The notes: generated from the sequence alone by a model not told the origin. A stretch of 64,000 bases of DNA from Pseudomonas mangiferae (GCF_007109405.1 NZ_VJOY01000001.1:124001-188000); one strand, 5' to 3'. Numbered from the stretch's first letter, positions 18,119 to 27,290 are shown. A program made the numbers and translations.

Positions 18119-18628
18119 ATGTCGCATTCTTGCAATGCCATTGAGCCATTGCGTTTTCGTGAAGCGCTCGGGCACTACGCATCGGGTATTACGGTAATAA
18201 CATCCCGGATTGATGAGGAGCCGATCGGCTTTACCTGTCAGTCGTTCTATAGCGTTTCGATGTCCCCGCCATTGGTATCATTCAGTGTGATGGCGAATTC
18301 GTACAGCTACCCTAGAATTCGTCAGGCAGGTCGATTCGCCGTGAATATTCTGTCCGGTGAACAGATCGAGGTTTCCAACACCTTCGCTCGCCGAGGCTCA
18401 GATAAGTGGCACGCCATCGAATGGCGGGAGTCGCCGCTGGGCAATCCGATCATCGACGGGAGCTTGCACTGGCTCGACTGTGAAATTCACGCCGAACACG
18501 CTGCCGGTGATCACCTGATCGTGGTGGGTGAAGTGAAGGCGTTAAACCTGCAAGAGGCCGTTGCTACGCAGCCGTTACTTTATTTCAGAGGTCAATACTG
18601 CAATCTCGCTGTACATCGAACGGCTTGA
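18119..18628 (+). CDS. Flavin reductase-like FMN-binding protein
   Basis: A 169-residue member of the flavin reductase family, with FREALGHYASGITVIT at the N-terminus, PPLVSFSV in the FMN-binding strand and the family GDH motif in AAGDHLIVVGEV. Such proteins reduce free FMN or FAD for a partner oxygenase. ATG 18119 gives the standard length. Its base composition is closer to mesX and mesD than to the flanking genes. A flavin reductase beside mesX/mesD would fit the oxygen requirement of that system, with reduced flavin as a possible reactant. The MITE now lies between it and mesD, so co-transcription may be weakened. Confidence 0.82.
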   Translation: MSHSCNAIEPLRFREALGHYASGITVITSRIDEEPIGFTCQSFYSVSMSPPLVSFSVMANSYSYPRIRQAGRFAVNILSGEQIEVSNTFARRGSDKWHAIEWRESPLGNPIIDGSLHWLDCEIHAEHAAGDHLIVVGEVKALNLQEAVATQPLLYFRGQYCNLAVHRTA

Positions 18629-18884
18629 GGCTTCTCGAACGGGTTCTTTACACAAACCTCGCTTCAAGGTTGAGCGTCGCGAAGTTGGTGGCCGATAAAC
18701 GCAGGCGTCTCTTCGAAAGAAGAACTTCAGTGCAGCCGGCAAAAGCCGGGCTGGGCAAACCAGGCGTTCGGAGCCCATGCACTGCGACGGCGATCCGTCC
18801 GGCGAGGAGTGCGCGCGCTGCAAAGAAATCTGGCTTCTGGCCAGGTTTCTACCGGTCAGGCGACGCAGACCCCGTGCTTTCCAT

Positions 18885-19787
18885 TCAATTGCGCTGGGCC
18901 AGGTCCGGCGTGTCGAGGCGGATCTCCAGGATGCGGTCGCGGCCGCCCTCGGCCACCAGGTAGCGACCCTCGGCGAGGCGGGTGATGGCCTGGGGCGCCT
19001 TCAGGTACGACAGGATGGTCTGGACCCGGCGGCTGGGCTCGATGAGCAGCAGGCGCGCGCGATGGGTCAGGTCCTCCGAAACCCAGAGGCCGTTGCTGTC
19101 GCACAGGAGGTAGGAGGGCTTGTCCAGCTGAACGGCCAGCGGCGCGTCGGTGCCGTCCGCGGACAGCCGGCGGATCAGGCCCTTTTCCTTCTCGCTGTAC
19201 AGCATCGTGCCGTCGGGGCAGCGGGTGATGGATTCCGCCTCGGACAGGTCGTCCCGCAGGATCGACAGGCGCTGATCGCGCCACTGGTAGCGGAAGAGCC
19301 GGCCGTCGCGTTTCCGGTCCTCGATGGCGAACAGGGTCTCGCCATCGCTCCAGAGACCTTGCACGTTCACCCCGTCGAACAGGTCCCTCACGTCTCCCTG
19401 CCGGTAGAGCTTGACCGGGGCGCTGCCGCCTTCCTGGCTGAACACCAGGCCGCCCTGGGCCGCCACCATCCCGTCGGGCTTGGACAGCCCGCCGAACAGG
19501 GTCTCGCGCTCGCCGCCGGGGGCGATGTGGATGATGCTGCCTTTGCCGTCCTTCAGCTCCTGGGAGACGTACAGCCCGCCTTCCGGAGACGGGACGATGG
19601 CGGCCGCCTTGGCGACGTCCTCGAAGGCCACGCGGACGTTCCAGCCCTCGCTCGCCTGGACGGGGTAGAAGTTCTGCCAGGCGAAGAACGCGAGCGCCGT
19701 CACGGCCGCCAGGCCGAGGGCTGCCGCGCCGGCGATGAGCAGGCGGGTGGGGGTGGAGGGCGTGGAGAGGGTTTCGAGCATGCGCAT
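18885..19787 (-). CDS. Membrane-anchored beta-propeller protein (SMP-30/NHL-like)
   Basis: A 300-residue protein with one hydrophobic N-terminal segment (about residues 16-37: LLIAGAAALGLAAVTALAFF) and a periplasmic domain. The domain is made of repeating blade-like segments such as PEGGLYVSQ, DGMVAAQGGLVFSQ, CPDGTMLYSE and AEGRYLVAEGG. The repeats resemble SMP-30/gluconolactonase or NHL propellers, but no enzyme activity can be assigned. The mntP stop overlaps its ATG (TAATG on the minus strand), so the two are translationally coupled and probably both under the Mn2+ riboswitch. ATG 19781 is an alternative start. Confidence 0.65.
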   Translation of the reverse strand: MRMLETLSTPSTPTRLLIAGAAALGLAAVTALAFFAWQNFYPVQASEGWNVRVAFEDVAKAAAIVPSPEGGLYVSQELKDGKGSIIHIAPGGERETLFGGLSKPDGMVAAQGGLVFSQEGGSAPVKLYRQGDVRDLFDGVNVQGLWSDGETLFAIEDRKRDGRLFRYQWRDQRLSILRDDLSEAESITRCPDGTMLYSEKEKGLIRRLSADGTDAPLAVQLDKPSYLLCDSNGLWVSEDLTHRARLLLIEPSRRVQTILSYLKAPQAITRLAEGRYLVAEGGRDRILEIRLDTPDLAQRN

Positions 19788-20353
19788 TACGCCTGAGAAA
19801 GGTGTTCATGGAGAATCGTAGCGCCAACCACGATCAATACGACCCCACCCACGATTTCCGCCCGTTTCCCCACCAGGGACCCCAGCACGCGGCCCAGCAG
19901 GGTGCCCAGGGTGACCATGGTCAGGGTGGCGATGCCGATGGCGGCCGCGGCGACCACGATGTCCACGTTCACGAAGGCGAGCCCCACCCCGACCGCCAGC
20001 GCATCGATGCTGGTGGCCACGGCGGTGAGGGCCAGGACGAAGAAGGAATGCTGGCTGGGTTTGTCGTCTGCGTCCTGCTCGGGCTTGAAGCCTGCGTAGA
20101 TCATGTGCAGGCCCAGGCCGAGTAGCAGGACGAAGGCGATCCAGTGGTCCCATTCGGTGACGTAGCTGGAGGCCGCCTGGCCGATCGCCCAGCCGATCAC
20201 CGGGGTGATGGCTTCGATCACGCCAAAGATGAGGCCGGTTCGCAGGGCTTCGGAGAGGCGCGGCTTGTGCAGGCTCGAGCCCTTGCCGATGGCCGCGGCG
20301 AAGGCGTCCGTGGACATGGCGAGGGCAAGGAAGATCAGGGCAATCGCATTCAA
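19787..20353 (-). CDS. mntP: Manganese efflux pump MntP
   Basis: A 188-residue inner-membrane protein with about six transmembrane helices and two related halves. Each half carries the metal-binding Asp motif: [15 protein letters not shown] near the start and [17 protein letters not shown] past the middle. The start is taken as TTG 20353, since this yields [18 protein letters not shown], the usual MntP N-terminus, and no suitable ATG is nearby. GGCGGA lies about 8 bases upstream. It exports Mn2+ to prevent toxicity. A yybP-ykoY riboswitch precedes it, and the propeller gene follows with overlap. Confidence 0.92.
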   Translation of the reverse strand: MNAIALIFLALAMSTDAFAAAIGKGSSLHKPRLSEALRTGLIFGVIEAITPVIGWAIGQAASSYVTEWDHWIAFVLLLGLGLHMIYAGFKPEQDADDKPSQHSFFVLALTAVATSIDALAVGVGLAFVNVDIVVAAAAIGIATLTMVTLGTLLGRVLGSLVGKRAEIVGGVVLIVVGATILHEHLSQA

Positions 20354-20419
20354 GATGAGCGTCCGCCGGGCGCGAGCGAACGACACAGCACCTGCACGCC
20401 CGACTCGGCACAGGGTATG

Positions 20420-20522
20420 TCGTTGGTCTCGCCAATTCCGATGGATGCCATGGCCACGGCAGGTTGCCGAGAATGTTGACCAGGGCGCTGCCACTGACGT
20501 GGCAACCGGCTACTCCCCAAAG
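20420..20522 (-). ncRNA. yybP-ykoY manganese riboswitch
   Basis: Read on the minus strand, the hallmark blocks occur in the correct order. TTTGGGGAGTAGCCGG (20506-20521) comes first, then GTCAACATTCTCGG, then the conserved GGCGAGACCA (20423-20432). These form the Mn2+-sensing junction of the yybP-ykoY class. The aptamer ends about 65 bases before the mntP start, leaving room for an expression platform. By analogy with E. coli mntP it should raise expression when Mn2+ is in excess. Confidence 0.9.
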
Positions 20523-20645
20523 AGGGCGCAGAGGATAGCACGGAGGATCGAGGCGACGTAAAGGGGGCCGGGACCCCGGTTCGTCGGCGTTTCCGCGGCC
20601 GGGCAATGGCTCGCGGCCCGGCGCAGGTCCTCGCTTTCGCCCCGT

Positions 20646-21533
20646 TCAACCCGCCGCTTCCGCCCTTAGCGCACCGGTGTCCTTGACCGGTGGCAGGCCG
20701 AACAGGCGCCCGTATTCCCGGGTGAACTGCGGCACGCTTTCGTAGCCCACGGCGAACGCCGCGCTGCTGGCGGACGCGCCTTCCGCCAGCATCAGGCGGC
20801 GGGCTTCGATCAGGCGCAGCTGCTTCTGGAATTGCAGCGGGGAGAGGGAGGTCACCGCACGGAAATGCTGGTGGAACGACGAGCGACTCATGCGCGCCGC
20901 TTCGGCGAGCCGCGCGATGGGCAGCGGCTCGCTGTACGCCTGCCGCAGGAGGGAGACGGCCCGGGCGATGCGCTGGGTATGACCGTCCGACCAGCCCAGC
21001 TGGCGAATGGCGGCGCCATGGCGGCCGGCCAGCAGCCAGTAGTGCAGTTCACGCACCAACTGGGCGTGAAGCACGGGCACCGAGGCCGGACGATCGAGCA
21101 GGCGCATCAGCCGCAGCGCCGCTTCGCTGACCTCGGCATCGGTGGGGTCGAGCAGTACCCGGGCGCTGTCCACGGGCGATGCCTGCTCCATCTGCAGGGA
21201 CAGGTCGGCGATCACCGCCGGGTCGAGGTCCACCACCAGCGACAGGTAGGGTTCGTCGGCGCTCGCCCGGGTGATCTGGCTGACGATGGGTACGTCTGCG
21301 GTGATCAGCAGGGAGTCACCCGCCTGGTAGGTGAGGGTCTGAGCGCCCATGGCTACTTGCTTGGTGCCTTGCAGCACCAGGCAGACCAGGGGCCGCGGGA
21401 TGGCGTGGAGCAGCCCGCTCGGGGTCGTCGAGCGAATGGTGGTCAGGCCCGGGATGGGCGTCTGGGCAAAGCCGGCGGGGTCGGCATGCGCGTCGGCGTA
21501 GCGGCGAACCGCGTCGAGCAGGGTATCGGTCAT
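20646..21533 (-). CDS. AraC-family transcriptional regulator
   Basis: A 295-residue regulator with a cupin-type N-terminal domain (AraC_N, with RPLVCLVLQGTKQVAMG and a GDSLLI turn) and a C-terminal double helix-turn-helix. The second DNA-binding part shows AFAVGYESVPQFTREYGRLFG, typical of the family. The gene is divergent from an SDR gene 131 bases away, and AraC_N regulators of this kind commonly control the adjacent oxidoreductase. The inducer is unknown. No operator could be identified by eye in the short spacer. Confidence 0.85.
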   Translation of the reverse strand: MTDTLLDAVRRYADAHADPAGFAQTPIPGLTTIRSTTPSGLLHAIPRPLVCLVLQGTKQVAMGAQTLTYQAGDSLLITADVPIVSQITRASADEPYLSLVVDLDPAVIADLSLQMEQASPVDSARVLLDPTDAEVSEAALRLMRLLDRPASVPVLHAQLVRELHYWLLAGRHGAAIRQLGWSDGHTQRIARAVSLLRQAYSEPLPIARLAEAARMSRSSFHQHFRAVTSLSPLQFQKQLRLIEARRLMLAEGASASSAAFAVGYESVPQFTREYGRLFGLPPVKDTGALRAEAAG

Positions 21534-21664
21534 CGCGGGAGCTTATCCCATCCGGATCGTCGGTCTCTGGGGTTCGGACGATCAGGCAAGGAACGTCGAC
21601 GTTCTGGCAACGCGATTCGGCCGTTCGCTTCCTACCATGGGCCTCCCTGAACGAGGAGTATCCC

Positions 21665-22420
21665 ATGACCCCCATCGCCATCATCACCGGTGCCAGCCGC
21701 GGGCTCGGCCGCAACGCCGCCTTGAGCATCGCCCGCCGCGGCAGCGACGTCATCCTGACCTACCAGCGCAGCCGCGACGGGGCCGACGCCGTGGTCCGCG
21801 AGATCCAGGCCCTGGGCCGCCGCGCGGTCGCCCTGCAGCTGGATACCGGCGACACCGCCGGCTTCCCGTCCTTCGTCGAGCGCCTGCGGGCCGCCTTGCG
21901 GGACACCTGGCAACGCGACACCTTCGATCACCTGGTCAACAATGCCGGGCATGGCGACTACGCGCTGATCGAGCAGACCACCGAGGCCCAGTTCGATGGC
22001 CTGGTGAACGTCCACTTCAAAGGCGTGTTCTTCCTGACCCAGGCCCTGCTGCCGCTGATCGCGGACGGCGGCCGCATCGTCAACGTGTCGTCCGGCCTGA
22101 CCCGCATGTGCCTGCCCGGCTACGCCGCCTACGCTGCGACCAAGGGCGCCATCGAGGTGCTCTCCGCCTACCTGGCCAAGGAGCTGGGCGCGCGGGGCAT
22201 CGCGGTGAACACGGTGGCGCCGGGCGCCATCGAGACCGACTTCGGCGGCGGCGTGGTGCGCGACAACCCGCAGCTCAACCAGCAGATCGCCGACATGACC
22301 GCTCTGGGACGGGTAGGGGTGCCGGACGACATCGGGCCGATGATCGCGAGCCTGCTGACGGAGGACAATCGCTGGATCAACGCCCAGCGGATCGAAGTGT
22401 CCGGCGGCCAGGGCCTCTGA
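21665..22420 (+). CDS. SDR-family oxidoreductase
   Basis: A 251-residue classical short-chain dehydrogenase with TGASRGLG at the cofactor site, NNAGHGDYAL, NVSSGL with the catalytic Ser, and YAATKG with the Tyr-Lys pair. It ends in the usual INAQRIEVSGGQGL. GAGGAG stands before ATG 21665. It is transcribed away from the AraC regulator and is its most likely target. The substrate cannot be deduced. About 200 bases without a gene follow. Confidence 0.85.
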   Translation: MTPIAIITGASRGLGRNAALSIARRGSDVILTYQRSRDGADAVVREIQALGRRAVALQLDTGDTAGFPSFVERLRAALRDTWQRDTFDHLVNNAGHGDYALIEQTTEAQFDGLVNVHFKGVFFLTQALLPLIADGGRIVNVSSGLTRMCLPGYAAYAATKGAIEVLSAYLAKELGARGIAVNTVAPGAIETDFGGGVVRDNPQLNQQIADMTALGRVGVPDDIGPMIASLLTEDNRWINAQRIEVSGGQGL

Positions 22421-22617
22421 CGCCGCTGCCCGGAGCGAGGGCAGGGGAGCGGTGTGTTCACCGGCCCGTGTTGTCCGCACTCGGGGCTGGCTACTTGGAG
22501 TGAAGCCGGGTCTGCCCGAGACCCCCGTCGAAGCCGCGTCCCGCTTGCCGATCTGCCCGTCGCAAGAAGCCGGGGTTGGCGTGCCGTTCCATTCATCGAG
22601 CGGGGCGATCAGGCCGG

Positions 22618-23478
22618 CTACCCGGCCGCCCTGGCCGTCACCCACCAGCAGGCCGCGTCGACGCGAACTTCCGTGCCCTGGATATAGGGCGCGAAGGCCT
22701 GCCGGATGTGCTCGATGATGGCCGGGTGCGCCATGTCGGCCTGACCCTGAAGCGCGAGCCCGACCGGACCGAGGTGGGTGAGGTAGCCCACCAGGTCCTG
22801 TTCCGGCAGCGTGCAGGGCACGTCGATCGGCTGGATGTCCACGTCCGCCCAACCACTTTCCCGGAGAATCCTGGCGACTCGCTGCGCGTCGGCGAAGGCG
22901 AACTGGCCGGGGGCGTCCAAGTGTCGAGGGGGCAGGTCGGGCAGCCAGGCTGCCGCCGCCCGCTCGGCGGTGGTCATGAACGGGTTCTCCGCGGCGCTGC
23001 GCCAGGCCAGGAAGCACAGCGTGGCGCCTTCCCGGGCCGCACGGCGCAGGCGAGCGAACGCCTGCACCGGGTCGCTGAAGAACATTACACCGAAGCGAGA
23101 GACGATGAGGTCGAACGGCCCGTCCTGCGCGTCATGGACCTGGGCGTCCGCGCAGAGGAACGTGACGGGTACGCCCGCTCGCCGGGCGCGTGCCCGGGCC
23201 AGGTCGATCATCGGTGCCGAGAGGTCGATTCCCGTGCAGGCTGTCGCAGTGCCCAGCCGGGTGGCCAGGGCCAAGGTCGTGCCGCCGGTGCCACAGCCTA
23301 CGTCGAGCACCCGCGACGGCCCGCAGGCAAAGGCAGCGTCCACCAGCAGCGTCTGAAAGGGCTCGAACAGGGCGTCCAGCACTGCCTGCTGGGTGATCCA
23401 CGCCTGCCCGGACGGGCCGTTCCAGAGGGCGGATTGCGACGGGTTGTCTGTGGGGCAGGGAAGAGGTTCGGGGCGCAT
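22618..23478 (-). CDS. SAM-dependent methyltransferase, class I
   Basis: A 286-residue protein with the SAM-binding motif I VLDVGCGTGGTT near residue 57, an acidic residue at the end of strand 2 (TGIDLSAPM), and FDLIVSRFGVMFFSDP, resembling the UbiE/type 11 methyltransferases. A small-molecule substrate is likely but unknown. It is 161 bases downstream of the MHR1-type gene on the same strand and could be the last gene of that operon, or separate from it. Confidence 0.8.
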   Translation of the reverse strand: MRPEPLPCPTDNPSQSALWNGPSGQAWITQQAVLDALFEPFQTLLVDAAFACGPSRVLDVGCGTGGTTLALATRLGTATACTGIDLSAPMIDLARARARRAGVPVTFLCADAQVHDAQDGPFDLIVSRFGVMFFSDPVQAFARLRRAAREGATLCFLAWRSAAENPFMTTAERAAAAWLPDLPPRHLDAPGQFAFADAQRVARILRESGWADVDIQPIDVPCTLPEQDLVGYLTHLGPVGLALQGQADMAHPAIIEHIRQAFAPYIQGTEVRVDAACWWVTARAAG

Positions 23479-23639
23479 GACGGGTGTCCTGGAGGGGAGA
23501 AAACCCGACTGTGCGCCTTCAAGTCAGCTTGAGGTCAAGAGCAGGTGAATGCCTGCCGTGCGCATGCGACATCCCCGGCAGCCACGGCGCATCCATCCGT
23601 GGCTGCCCGCCCGTGGCTGCCCACGCCTGCGGTCGTGGT

Positions 23640-24470
23640 TCAGCGGCTGGTGCCGGCCTCGATCGCCGCCACCAGGCCGTCGATCCGTTCCAGGTGGGTG
23701 CGGTTGTCGTGTTGCCAGGGGTGGAAACCCGGCCTGAAGTAGTCCAGCCACTGGCGGGCGATGCTCGGGAATACGCCGCGTGGTCCGTAGAGGAACACGA
23801 TGACGCGCCAGAAACCACGGAGAAAATGCGGGGCGTGCCGGTCGGCGATCAGCAGGCGGACGTGGAAGTCGAACACCACCAGCCAGAACACCACCGTGGT
23901 GACCAGCATGCTGCCGCAGCGCAGCAGATAGCGACCGAGGCCGGGTTCCACCACCTGGTTCCAGACGTCGAATGACACCGCCTTGTGCTCGGTTTCCTCC
24001 AGGGCGTGCCAGGTCCAGACGTGGGTGTAGCCGGGGAGGGAGTCGCCCAGCCGGCTGGGGTCCCGCAGCAGCAAGTCGGCGAGGATCGCGGTGTAGTGCT
24101 CCAGGGCGAGGGTCACCGACAGGTTGAACGAAGCGGGCAGCCATTTCTTGAGCAGGTCGAGGAACCAGGCAAGGCGGCGGTCCAGGGTGCGCGCGGGCAG
24201 GCCGGCGGCCTCCATCAGTTCGTTGTACTGCACGTGCTCGCGGCTGTGCATGGCTTCCTGGCCGATGAACCCCTGCACCTCGGCGGTCAGTTGCGGGTCG
24301 GTGATGCGCTTGCGGTAGTGACGCACGCTGTCCATGAAGAAGCGTTCGCCCGACGGGAATAGCAGGGACAGGGCATTGAAGAAGTGGGTGACCTGCGGCC
24401 CCTGTTCATGCCAGTCCTTGATGCGGTCGGCGGGCAGGTCGAAGCGGATGTCACGACGTATGGGCAGCAT
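23640..24470 (-). CDS. MHR1-type metal-dependent hydrolase (PF10118), diiron-like
   Basis: A 276-residue protein starting MLPIRRDIRFDLPADRIKDW at ATG 24470; an upstream ATG at 24488 is less likely. Three Glu/His-rich helices suggest a ferritin-like dimetal site: GQEAMHSREHVQYNE, LEHYTAILADL and ALEETEHKA. Annotated family members are called metal-dependent hydrolases, but the motif pattern could equally serve an oxygenase or desaturase. In pseudomonads such genes often accompany an SDR and an AlmA-like flavoprotein monooxygenase, as here (the SDR gene is 78 bases upstream). Involvement in alkane, fatty-acid or ester metabolism is inferred from this context. Confidence 0.75.
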   Translation of the reverse strand: MLPIRRDIRFDLPADRIKDWHEQGPQVTHFFNALSLLFPSGERFFMDSVRHYRKRITDPQLTAEVQGFIGQEAMHSREHVQYNELMEAAGLPARTLDRRLAWFLDLLKKWLPASFNLSVTLALEHYTAILADLLLRDPSRLGDSLPGYTHVWTWHALEETEHKAVSFDVWNQVVEPGLGRYLLRCGSMLVTTVVFWLVVFDFHVRLLIADRHAPHFLRGFWRVIVFLYGPRGVFPSIARQWLDYFRPGFHPWQHDNRTHLERIDGLVAAIEAGTSR

Positions 24471-24548
24471 GGCGGTTCTCCTGTGCACGTGCTCGGATGA
24501 CCGCGGGCGCCCGCGAGGCGGGCCGGCCCGGGCATCCCTTCCTTCGAA

Positions 24549-25436
24549 TCAGGTGGGGCGCTGGTCCTGCGGGGCGCGCATCTGCCGCGCGGCGACCCGG
24601 CGCATGCGCCGGGCGTACCAGACCACCAGCGCCTGGTAGCCGGCGGGCAGCAGCCGTCCGATCAGGTCCAGCAGGCGAGCGTCGGCGCCCACCAGGACGC
24701 GCCGGCGGTTCTTGCGCACCCCCTCCAGGATCAGCCGCGCGGCGCGGGCGGCATCGGTCATGAAGAGTTTCTCGAAGTCCTCTCGGGCCTGCTGCTCGTC
24801 GTCGATCAGCAGGCCGATCAGGCTCTTGTCGACCCGGCTGGCGCGCGCGATGCCGGTCTTCACCCCACCGGGGTGGACGCAGGTGGCCGAGACGCCGCAA
24901 CCCATCAGGTCGAGTTCCTGGCGCAGGGCTTCGGTGAAGCCGCGCACTGCGAACTTGGTGGCGTTGTAGGCGCCCATGCCCGGCTGGGCCAGCAGGCCGA
25001 ACAGGCTGGAGGTATTGACGATGTGGCCCTCGCCGCTCTTCTTCAGGTAGGGCAGGAATGCCTGGGTGCCGTGCACCACGCCCCAGAAGTTGATGTCGAC
25101 GATCCACGCCAGGTCGGCCGGCTGCATGCCCTCGACGGTGCTGGAAAAGGCGACGCCGGCGTTGTTGAAGACCAGGTTGATCCGCCCGTGCCGTTCCGCG
25201 CTGGCGGCAGCCCAGGCGAAGACCGCGTCGCGCTCGGCAACGTCCAGCACCTGGTGAGTGACCCGCAGGGCCGGGGCGATGGCCTGCGCACGTCTCACGG
25301 TCTCGTCGAGCCCCTCGGCATCCCGGTCGGCCAGCGCCAGGTGGCAGCCTCGCCGTGCCAGTTCCAGGGCCAGCTCGCGGCCCATGCCCGATCCCGCGCC
25401 GGTGATGGCGGCGACCCGCCCGTCGAAAGCTTTCAT
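24549..25436 (-). CDS. SDR-family oxidoreductase, long form
   Basis: A 295-residue short-chain dehydrogenase with TGAGSGMG near the N-terminus, NNAGVAF in the middle, and NTSSLFGLLAQPGMGAYNAT leading into the catalytic Tyr/Lys (YNATK). The basic C-terminal tail of about 40 residues extends beyond the core fold. Its start overlaps the stop of the upstream monooxygenase by 4 bases (ATGA), so the two are translated together. It probably acts on an alcohol or ketone made by or presented to the monooxygenase. Confidence 0.85.
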   Translation of the reverse strand: MKAFDGRVAAITGAGSGMGRELALELARRGCHLALADRDAEGLDETVRRAQAIAPALRVTHQVLDVAERDAVFAWAAASAERHGRINLVFNNAGVAFSSTVEGMQPADLAWIVDINFWGVVHGTQAFLPYLKKSGEGHIVNTSSLFGLLAQPGMGAYNATKFAVRGFTEALRQELDLMGCGVSATCVHPGGVKTGIARASRVDKSLIGLLIDDEQQAREDFEKLFMTDAARAARLILEGVRKNRRRVLVGADARLLDLIGRLLPAGYQALVVWYARRMRRVAARQMRAPQDQRPT

Positions 25437-27016
25437 GACTGGACGCCCTCCTGGAGTTCGGCGCTGGCCCGCAGGGGCGCGGCCGGCGCGTGTTCGTCGG
25501 GTGATGGCCGGGTCGGGTCCGGCGCATGCCGGTAGTGCAGGTAGTCCCGCAGTTCGAATTGCGAGGTGACCTGCTTGAAGCGCCAGGTGGAGCCCGGCCA
25601 GAGGGTGGTGTTGCGGCCGCTGCGCGGGTCCAGGTACCAGCTGCGGCAGCCACCGACGGACCAGATGGCGCGCTTCAGCCGCCCTTGCAACTGCTCGTTG
25701 TAGGCCTGCTCGACGGCGGGCTGCACCTCGATGGCGGCAATGTCGGCGGCGCTCATCTGGGTCAGGGCCTTGAGGATGTAATCCACCTGGGCCTCGATGA
25801 TCAGCACCATGGAGTTGTGCCCGAGGCCGGTGTTGGGGCCCACCACCATGAAGAAGTTCGGATAGCCGGGCAGGGTGGTGCCCAGGTAGGCGTGGGCACC
25901 CTCGCGCCAGGCGTCGACGATGTCCAGCCCGTCGCGACCGATCAGCATGCCGCGGGGGAAAGGATCGGTGGCCTGGAACCCGGTGCCGAAGACGATGCAG
26001 TCGGTGGGGTGGCGGATGCCGTCCCGGGTCACGATGGCATCGGCCTCGACGCGCTCGATGACCTCGGTGACCAGGTTGACGTTGGCGCGGCAGACGGCGG
26101 GGTAGTAGTCATTGGAAATCAGCACCCGCTTGCAGCCGATGGTGTAGTCCGGGGTCAGCCGCTGGCGCAGCCAGGGATCCGTCACCTGCCGGCGCAGGTG
26201 GCGGAGGGCGGCATGCTGGATGAGCTTCATCAGCCGCGGCTGCCCGGAGAAGGCGATGACCCGCGACTCCAGCATCCAGTACAGCGCGGTGCGCGACAGG
26301 GCCTGGGTGAAGGGCAGGTGGGTGAAGGCCCAGCGCTCCAGCCGGGATAGCGGGCGGTCGGGCTTGCGCATGATCCAGGGCGGCGTGCGCTGGAACAGGT
26401 CGAGCCGGGCCACCTGGGGCGCGATCTGCGGGACGAACTGGATGGCGCTGGCGCCGGTGCCGATCACCGCCACCCGCTTGCCGGCCAGGGGGTACTGGTG
26501 GTCCCACTGCTGAGAGTGGAAGCAGGCGCCCTGGAAGTCCGCCAGGCCCGGGATGTCCGGCAAGGCGGGGCGCGACAGCCCTCCCATGGCCGAGACCAGC
26601 ACCCGCGCCGACACCTGCTTCCCATTGGCGAAGCGCAACGTCCAGCGCCGCGCTGACTCGTCGTATTCGGCGCGTTGCAGGGCCATGCCGAAACGCAGGT
26701 GCGGCCGTAGCCCGAAGCGGCTGGTGCAGGTCTCCAGATAGCGGCGGATTTCCGGTTGGGGGGCGAAGCGCCGGGTCCATTCGGGGTTGGGCGCGAAGGA
26801 AAAGGAGTAGACGTTGGACTGTACGTCGCAGGCGCAGCCGGGATAGTGGTTGTCGCGCCAGGTGCCGCCCACGGCATCGGCCTGCTCGGCGATCAGGAAG
26901 TCCGCGTGCCCGGCCTGCTTCAGGCGGATCGCCATGCCCAGCCCGGCGAAACCCGAGCCGACGATGGCGATATCGATGTACTCGGTGTCGAGCAGCGAGG
27001 TGTCCTGAGCGTTCAT
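25433..27016 (-). CDS. Baeyer-Villiger/AlmA-type flavoprotein monooxygenase
   Basis: A 527-residue FAD/NADPH monooxygenase. The FAD motif is IVGSGFAGLGMAIRL, the NADPH motif is VIGTGASAIQFVPQ, and between them lies the class-specific fingerprint FQGACFHSQQW (FxGxxxHxxxW). That fingerprint marks type I Baeyer-Villiger enzymes and is shared by the AlmA-like group implicated in long-chain alkane use. With the SDR and MHR1 genes it forms an operon reading away from a hydrolase gene, so ketone-to-ester oxidation followed by hydrolysis is a coherent pathway guess. Substrate chain length is not determinable. Confidence 0.88.
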   Translation of the reverse strand: MNAQDTSLLDTEYIDIAIVGSGFAGLGMAIRLKQAGHADFLIAEQADAVGGTWRDNHYPGCACDVQSNVYSFSFAPNPEWTRRFAPQPEIRRYLETCTSRFGLRPHLRFGMALQRAEYDESARRWTLRFANGKQVSARVLVSAMGGLSRPALPDIPGLADFQGACFHSQQWDHQYPLAGKRVAVIGTGASAIQFVPQIAPQVARLDLFQRTPPWIMRKPDRPLSRLERWAFTHLPFTQALSRTALYWMLESRVIAFSGQPRLMKLIQHAALRHLRRQVTDPWLRQRLTPDYTIGCKRVLISNDYYPAVCRANVNLVTEVIERVEADAIVTRDGIRHPTDCIVFGTGFQATDPFPRGMLIGRDGLDIVDAWREGAHAYLGTTLPGYPNFFMVVGPNTGLGHNSMVLIIEAQVDYILKALTQMSAADIAAIEVQPAVEQAYNEQLQGRLKRAIWSVGGCRSWYLDPRSGRNTTLWPGSTWRFKQVTSQFELRDYLHYRHAPDPTRPSPDEHAPAAPLRASAELQEGVQS

Positions 27017-27250
27017 CCTTTCCCTCCTTGGCCTGCGGCATCGGGTGTGACGGCCCGTCGAACCGTCGTGAGGGCGTTTTCGGTGCGTCTCACGGCCGGT
27101 CTGGCCCAGTCAGGGCGACCCGGTCAGGCAGACCCGGTCGGGCAGACCCGTCCATGTGCATCGCAATACGCCTGAAGTCCCGGCGCTCCTCTCTGCGGAT
27201 CGCCCGTGGCGATTGCGCTTGCGGACCACACTGACTTCCGGTGAGTATAT

Positions 27251-27290
27251 TTTCAATTCTTTTTTTGAAAACAGAATTTCAATTTATTTT
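27251..27290. promoter_or_regulatory. AT-rich dyad between the monooxygenase and hydrolase genes (possible TetR operator)
   Basis: Within an AT-rich block in the divergent spacer, TTGAAA (27265-27270) and TTTCAA (27277-27282) form an inverted repeat with a 6-base spacer. AATTCT/AGAATT form a second pair around it. The size and spacing resemble the operators seen before praA and the TetR gene, but the half-site differs (TTGAAA rather than TTCAAA). It could serve both flanking transcription units. Confidence 0.4.
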
